Positions 61,061 through 64,000 of a DNA stretch of 64,000 bases are shown here, one piece after another. The DNA lies in assembly GCA_046328715.1 (NCBI GenBank), contig JAXLWB010000010.1, positions 62,001-126,000 of the forward strand, given 5' to 3'. Position numbers and translations under genes: made by a program. Below the pieces are notes generated by a model. It did no database searches. It saw only the letters and a list, made by a program, of their open reading frames with translations, and was not told the origin of the DNA. Every line of letters starts with the position of its first letter. The first letter of the stretch is position 1. Source of the stretch: JAXLWB01 sp046328715 (GTDB lineage: Bacteria > Chloroflexota > Anaerolineae > Caldilineales > Caldilineaceae).

Positions 61061-62208
61061 TCGACCAATCCTAACTCTCTCGCCAAGCGTGACAGAAAGG
61101 CGTCGAGCAGCAGTGTCATCGTGTCCACTTCGAGCAGGAAGGCATCGTGGCCCCATTTGCTCTGCACATCGAGATAGGTGACATCAATGCCCGCCGCAGT
61201 TAGGGCACTGACGAGGTGTTTGCTGTGGTAGCTGGGATAGAGCCAATCGCTGGTAAAACTAATCACCAGAAATCTGAGTGCAGTCGATTCGGCAAAAGCA
61301 TCGGCCAGCAACTTGTGCCCATTTTTAAGGTCGAAATAATCCATTGCCTTGGTGACATAGAGGTAGCTATTGGCGTCGAAACGTTTGGTAAATTTGAGTC
61401 CGTTGTACTTCAGATAGCTCTCGATTTCAAATTCAGTTTGGAATTCGTAGCCGTACTTCTCCATGCCACGCAGCTTGCGCCCAAACTTGTCGTGCATCGA
61501 CTCTTCACTCAGGTAGGTGATATGACCGACCATGCGTGCTACCGCTAAACCGGCATCCGGCTTCTTCTCTTTGTCGTAATAGTCGCCATCATTCCAATAA
61601 GGGTCAGCGTAGATCGCCTGACGTCCCACCTCGCTAAAGGCGATCAACATGGGGCTGTGGTGAGCCGTGGTCGCAATCGGAATCGCCGAGTGCAGCCGCT
61701 CTGGATGATGCCCGGCCCATTCAAGCACCTGCATGCCACCCATCGAACCGCCGGCAACACTCAGGAGTTTATCGATGCCCAAGTGGTCGATCAGCTTCAC
61801 TTGCGCCCGGACAATGTCGCCAATCGTTACTACCGGCAGGTGGAGACCATAGGGTTTGCCCGTGGCCGGGCTGATCGAAGTAGGTCCAGTCGAGCCATAA
61901 CAACTTCCTAGCACGTTGCTACAAATGACAAAGTAGCGATCCGTGTCGAACGCCTTGCCCGGACCGATACAGTCATCCCACCAGCCAGGATTGTTGCCCT
62001 CTTGGCAATGATAGCCAGCGGCATGGGCACTGCCACTCAGTGCATGGCAGATCAAAATCGCATTCGAGCGGTCGCGGTTGAGCGTGCCGTAGGTTTCATA
62101 GGCTACGGTCACGGGGCTCAACGTCGCGCCGCTCTCCAGACAGAAGGGTTCGTCTTCGGCAAAGGTGAAGGATTGGGTGGTGACAATACCAACGGAGTTT
62201 TCGGTCAT
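60976..62208 (-). CDS. metX: Homoserine O-acetyltransferase
   Basis: 410 residues of the alpha/beta-hydrolase-type MetX family, which acetylates (or succinylates) homoserine for methionine synthesis. Motifs are the TYGTLNRDRSNAILICHALSGSAHAAG start with oxyanion region, WWDDCIGPGKAFDTDRYFVICSNVLGSCYGSTGP, the nucleophile elbow GGSMGGMQ and the catalytic Asp/His region (FTSDWLYP; WGHDAFL). The catalytic Ser, Asp and His are all present. The last about 30 residues (ETRGQGDKETRRVV) come from a short-word repeat. It lies downstream of metY (110-base gap with a palindrome) and overlaps metW by 4 bases. Confidence 0.95.
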   Translation of the reverse strand: MTENSVGIVTTQSFTFAEDEPFCLESGATLSPVTVAYETYGTLNRDRSNAILICHALSGSAHAAGYHCQEGNNPGWWDDCIGPGKAFDTDRYFVICSNVLGSCYGSTGPTSISPATGKPYGLHLPVVTIGDIVRAQVKLIDHLGIDKLLSVAGGSMGGMQVLEWAGHHPERLHSAIPIATTAHHSPMLIAFSEVGRQAIYADPYWNDGDYYDKEKKPDAGLAVARMVGHITYLSEESMHDKFGRKLRGMEKYGYEFQTEFEIESYLKYNGLKFTKRFDANSYLYVTKAMDYFDLKNGHKLLADAFAESTALRFLVISFTSDWLYPSYHSKHLVSALTAAGIDVTYLDVQSKWGHDAFLLEVDTMTLLLDAFLSRLARELGLVETRGQGDKETRRVVHSSKSGQKELGVHA

Positions 62209-62217
62209 GCTTCCTCG

Positions 62218-62322
62218 GGTAAATGGTAAATGGTTAACGGTTAATGGTGAATGGTTAAGTTACATCGACGCCAAGCAGATTCATTAACACTTAACCATTC
62301 ACCATTGCCCATTCACCATTAC
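62218..62322. repeat. AATGGTTAA/AATGGTGAATGG inverted repeat between metY and metX
   Basis: Words GTAAATGGTTAACGGTTAA and ATGGTGAATGG on one side are answered by TTAACCATTCACCATT and CCATTCACCATT. The hairpin lies inside the met operon and may modulate the metX level or stabilise the metY message. Confidence 0.75.
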
Positions 62323-63617
62323 TTCGTTGCTGCATTCAACGCTTGATCCAGATCCCACAGAATGTCGTCGATCTCTTCCAGACCGACGCTCAGACGCACA
62401 AAGTCGGGGGTGACACCAGCAGTGGTCATCTCTTCTTCGCTGAGTTGGCTGTGGGTGGTGGTGGCAGGATGGATTGCCAGGCTGCGTGAATCGCCCACAT
62501 TGGCGACGTGGCTAAAGAGCTTGAGGTTGTCGATGAATTTGCGTCCTGCCTCGCGACCGCCCTTGATGCCAAAGCCCAGGATCGCACCTGCACCCTTGGG
62601 CAGGTATTTCTTGGCTCGCTCGTGATGGGGATGGCTCTTTAGACCGGGGTATGCAACCCAAACGACGTCGGCATGGCCTTCCAGATGTTCGGCGACCTTT
62701 TGGGCGTTGCTCACATGGCGATCCATACGCAGGTTCAAGGTCTCCATTCCGGCGAGTACGTTCCATGAATTGATCGGTGCCTGCGATGCGCCGATGTCGC
62801 GCAACACGGCCACACGGGCCTTGATTGCAAAGGGCGGCAATCCCATCCCGGTCAGTGCCGAGTAGACCAGGCCATGATAGCTCGGATCGGGCGTGTTGAA
62901 GTTGGCAAAGCGGCTTTGTGACCAATCAAAGTTGAACGCATCGACGATGGCGCCACCGATGGTGCTGCCATTGCCGGTGAGGAACTTGGTGGTGCTATGG
63001 GTAATCACATTCGCACCCCATTCGAATGGGCGGCAGAGATAGGGCGTGGCAAAGGTATTGTCGATCATGATCGGGATGCCCGCCGCTTTGGCAATGGCGC
63101 TGACTTCCTCGAAGGGGAAGACAAAGATGTCGGGGTTGCCTAACGTTTCACCATAGAGAATCTTGGTGTTGGGGCGAATCGCCTTTTCAAAGTTCTTGGG
63201 GTCGCTGGGATCGACAAACGTCACTTCGATACCAAGTTTGCGCAAGGTGTGATTGAACTGATTGTACGTTCCACCGTAGAGACGGCTGCTGCTGACGATG
63301 TGGTCGCCCGCTTCACAGATCGTGAAGATCGCCATTGCTTGTGCCGCATGACCGCTCGAAGCCGCCAACCCCGCCGCACCACCTTCTAGGGCAGCCAGGC
63401 GTTGTTCGAGCACGTCGGTCGTCGGGTTCATAATGCGCGTATAGATGTTGCCAAATTCCTTGAGCGCAAATAGATTGGCCGCATGTTCGGCATTTTTAAA
63501 TTGATAGCTGGTTGTTTGATAGATCGGCACAGCCCGTGAGCCTGTGGTCGGGTCGGGATTGTAGCCGGCGTGCAATTGTTGTGTGGCAAAGCCCCACTTG
63601 CGGTCATTGGATGCCAT
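62319..63617 (-). CDS. metY: O-acetylhomoserine sulfhydrylase
   Basis: 432 residues of the Cys/Met PLP-dependent enzyme family. Landmarks are GSRAVPIYQTTSYQF, YTRIMNPTTDVLEQRLAALEGG, LASSGHAAQAMAIF, SSSRLYGGTYNQF, the pyridoxal-pairing IMIDNTFATPYLCRP, and the Schiff-base lysine in THSTTKFLTG. The length above 420 and the absence of cystathionine-type shortening fit the MetY group that converts O-acetylhomoserine and sulfide to homocysteine. It is the first gene of the metY-metX-metW operon under the SAM-I riboswitch. An RBS (AAAGGAG) is 8-9 bases before the ATG. Fully consistent with direct sulfhydrylation. Confidence 0.95.
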   Translation of the reverse strand: MASNDRKWGFATQQLHAGYNPDPTTGSRAVPIYQTTSYQFKNAEHAANLFALKEFGNIYTRIMNPTTDVLEQRLAALEGGAAGLAASSGHAAQAMAIFTICEAGDHIVSSSRLYGGTYNQFNHTLRKLGIEVTFVDPSDPKNFEKAIRPNTKILYGETLGNPDIFVFPFEEVSAIAKAAGIPIMIDNTFATPYLCRPFEWGANVITHSTTKFLTGNGSTIGGAIVDAFNFDWSQSRFANFNTPDPSYHGLVYSALTGMGLPPFAIKARVAVLRDIGASQAPINSWNVLAGMETLNLRMDRHVSNAQKVAEHLEGHADVVWVAYPGLKSHPHHERAKKYLPKGAGAILGFGIKGGREAGRKFIDNLKLFSHVANVGDSRSLAIHPATTTHSQLSEEEMTTAGVTPDFVRLSVGLEEIDDILWDLDQALNAATK

Positions 63618-63636
63618 TGGTGCAAATTCTCCTTTT

Positions 63637-63700
63637 GAATTACGAGTTGCGAATTACGAGTTACGAATTGCAAATCGATTTCGTAACTCGTAATTCAAAA
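63637..63700. repeat. GAATTACGAGTTACGAA inverted repeat between riboswitch and metY
   Basis: Words GAATTACGAGTTGCGAATT on the left and TTTCGTAACTCGTAATTC on the right, about 30-base arms around a CAAATCGA centre. It lies downstream of the riboswitch terminator in the metY leader. Confidence 0.75.
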
Positions 63701-63740
63701 TAAAAACACCCTCTCGCCTGGATTGACGAGAGGGTGCTTG
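63700..63740 (-). terminator. Expression-platform terminator of the SAM riboswitch
   Basis: A 12-bp stem (CACCCTCTCG / CGAGAGGGTG core) with a short loop followed by a T run (TTTTTATTTT) directly after the aptamer. When SAM is bound, this terminator should form and stop transcription before metY. Confidence 0.88.
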
Positions 63741-63764
63741 GATGCAATGGTGCTGGGGTCTCCT

Positions 63765-63886
63765 CTCATCTTCCAGAACTTTGTCTGTCGGAATTGGCAC
63801 CCTCAACGCTACAGATGCGTCATTGCAATGCTGTCGCTGGGTTGCCGAGGTTTCGTAGGGCCGGTCCCTCCACCTCTCTGGATGAG
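63765..63886 (-). ncRNA. SAM-I (S-box) riboswitch aptamer
   Basis: The minus strand contains the ordered S-box blocks: CTCATCCAGAGAGGTGGAGG (P1 and start of P2), GGACCGGCCC, ACGAAACCTCGGCAACC, GGTGCCAATTCC and the closing GAAGATGAG that pairs with the first block. The kink-turn and pseudoknot segments are recognisable. A terminator follows and the downstream genes are metY, metX and metW, all of the methionine pathway. It senses S-adenosylmethionine and represses when it is abundant. Confidence 0.95.
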
Positions 63887-63939
63887 CTTGAATATTGGTT
63901 TGTGACACTAATTTACGGCCTGTAAATTACAGTAGGGTG

Positions 63940-63969
63940 ATAATAGCAAATTTTGGATAATCGTGTCAA
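63940..63969 (-). promoter_or_regulatory. Promoter of the methionine operon
   Basis: Minus strand TTGACA (63969-63964), 18-base spacer and TATTAT (63945-63940). Transcription would start near 63933, about 47 bases before the aptamer. The remaining bases to 64000 show nothing else. Confidence 0.8.
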
Positions 63970-64000
63970 ATTGCTGCGCCTCTATCGATTCTTTGCTGCC

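Noticed and set aside
63654..63908. 84-codon open frame on the minus strand at the right end
   Set aside because: It covers the SAM riboswitch and terminator; the conserved RNA blocks explain the sequence.

Overview
The window looks like a chromosomal segment of a Chloroflexota bacterium, probably of the Anaerolineae/Caldilineae type. This is an inference from gene style: DUF2079 membrane proteins, proline/threonine-linked exported proteins ending in a hydrophobic LPL/LPV motif, a XisH/XisI pair, SpoVR and PrkA without sporulation genes, and very many short-word inverted repeats between genes. No rRNA, tRNA, phage or conjugation gene was seen. About 44 genes are intact or nearly so; the left edge cuts one ABC-F gene.

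Layout. 1-1.8 kb: ABC-F ATPase (partial) behind a leader with two tandem terminator hairpins. 1.9-11.5 kb: catabolic genes for sugar acids or small organic acids (SMP-30-like propeller, Ldh2 dehydrogenase, enolase-superfamily enzyme, amidohydrolase, PLP decarboxylase, GH172, RraA-like, sugar-phosphate isomerase-like), interrupted by a UPF0175 antitoxin with a decayed toxin stub and by xisH-xisI. 11.6-15.0 kb: carbamoyltransferase, a small membrane protein and a protein resembling the central part of PEP-utilising phosphotransferases. 15.4-26.8 kb: an extracellular-protein locus with a discoidin-like exported protein, a TPR/winged-helix regulator-like protein, a clostripain-type (C11) protease and, 24 nt behind it, a 1727-residue alpha-2-macroglobulin with an intact thioester motif and a dockerin-plus-cohesin tail. 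26.85-27.5 kb: a REP-associated tyrosine transposase between inverted REP-like ends.

27.5-36.4 kb: hydantoinase/oxoprolinase-type protein, the prkA-yeaH-spoVR module, a 1.19 kb gene-free AT-rich stretch rich in hairpins, and a DUF917 protein. 36.5-42.7 kb: two aldo/keto reductases, a Nudix protein, a VapBC-type toxin-antitoxin with a clear promoter/operator, an SDR enzyme, an MFS transporter and a lone DppC-type permease. 42.8-47.6 kb: DUF2079 membrane protein and an unrecognised two-gene unit. 47.9-50.5 kb: glgC followed by a glgC paralogue whose catalytic signature is eroded, suggesting a catalytic/regulatory subunit pair for glycogen synthesis. 50.5-60.3 kb: LysM-hydrolase, TPR protein plus class A penicillin-binding protein, cyclase-family enzyme, rhomboid protease, YjbR-like protein and phosphoesterase. 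60.3-63.97 kb: a methionine operon metY-metX-metW under a SAM-I riboswitch with its own promoter and terminator.

The most unusual features are (i) the protease/macroglobulin pair with cohesin and dockerin modules, (ii) a family of internally periodic inverted repeats that fill intergenic gaps and have also entered reading frames in register, (iii) the degenerate second GlgC, and (iv) the structured gene-free region upstream of prkA. All family assignments were made by eye from motifs; no database search was run.
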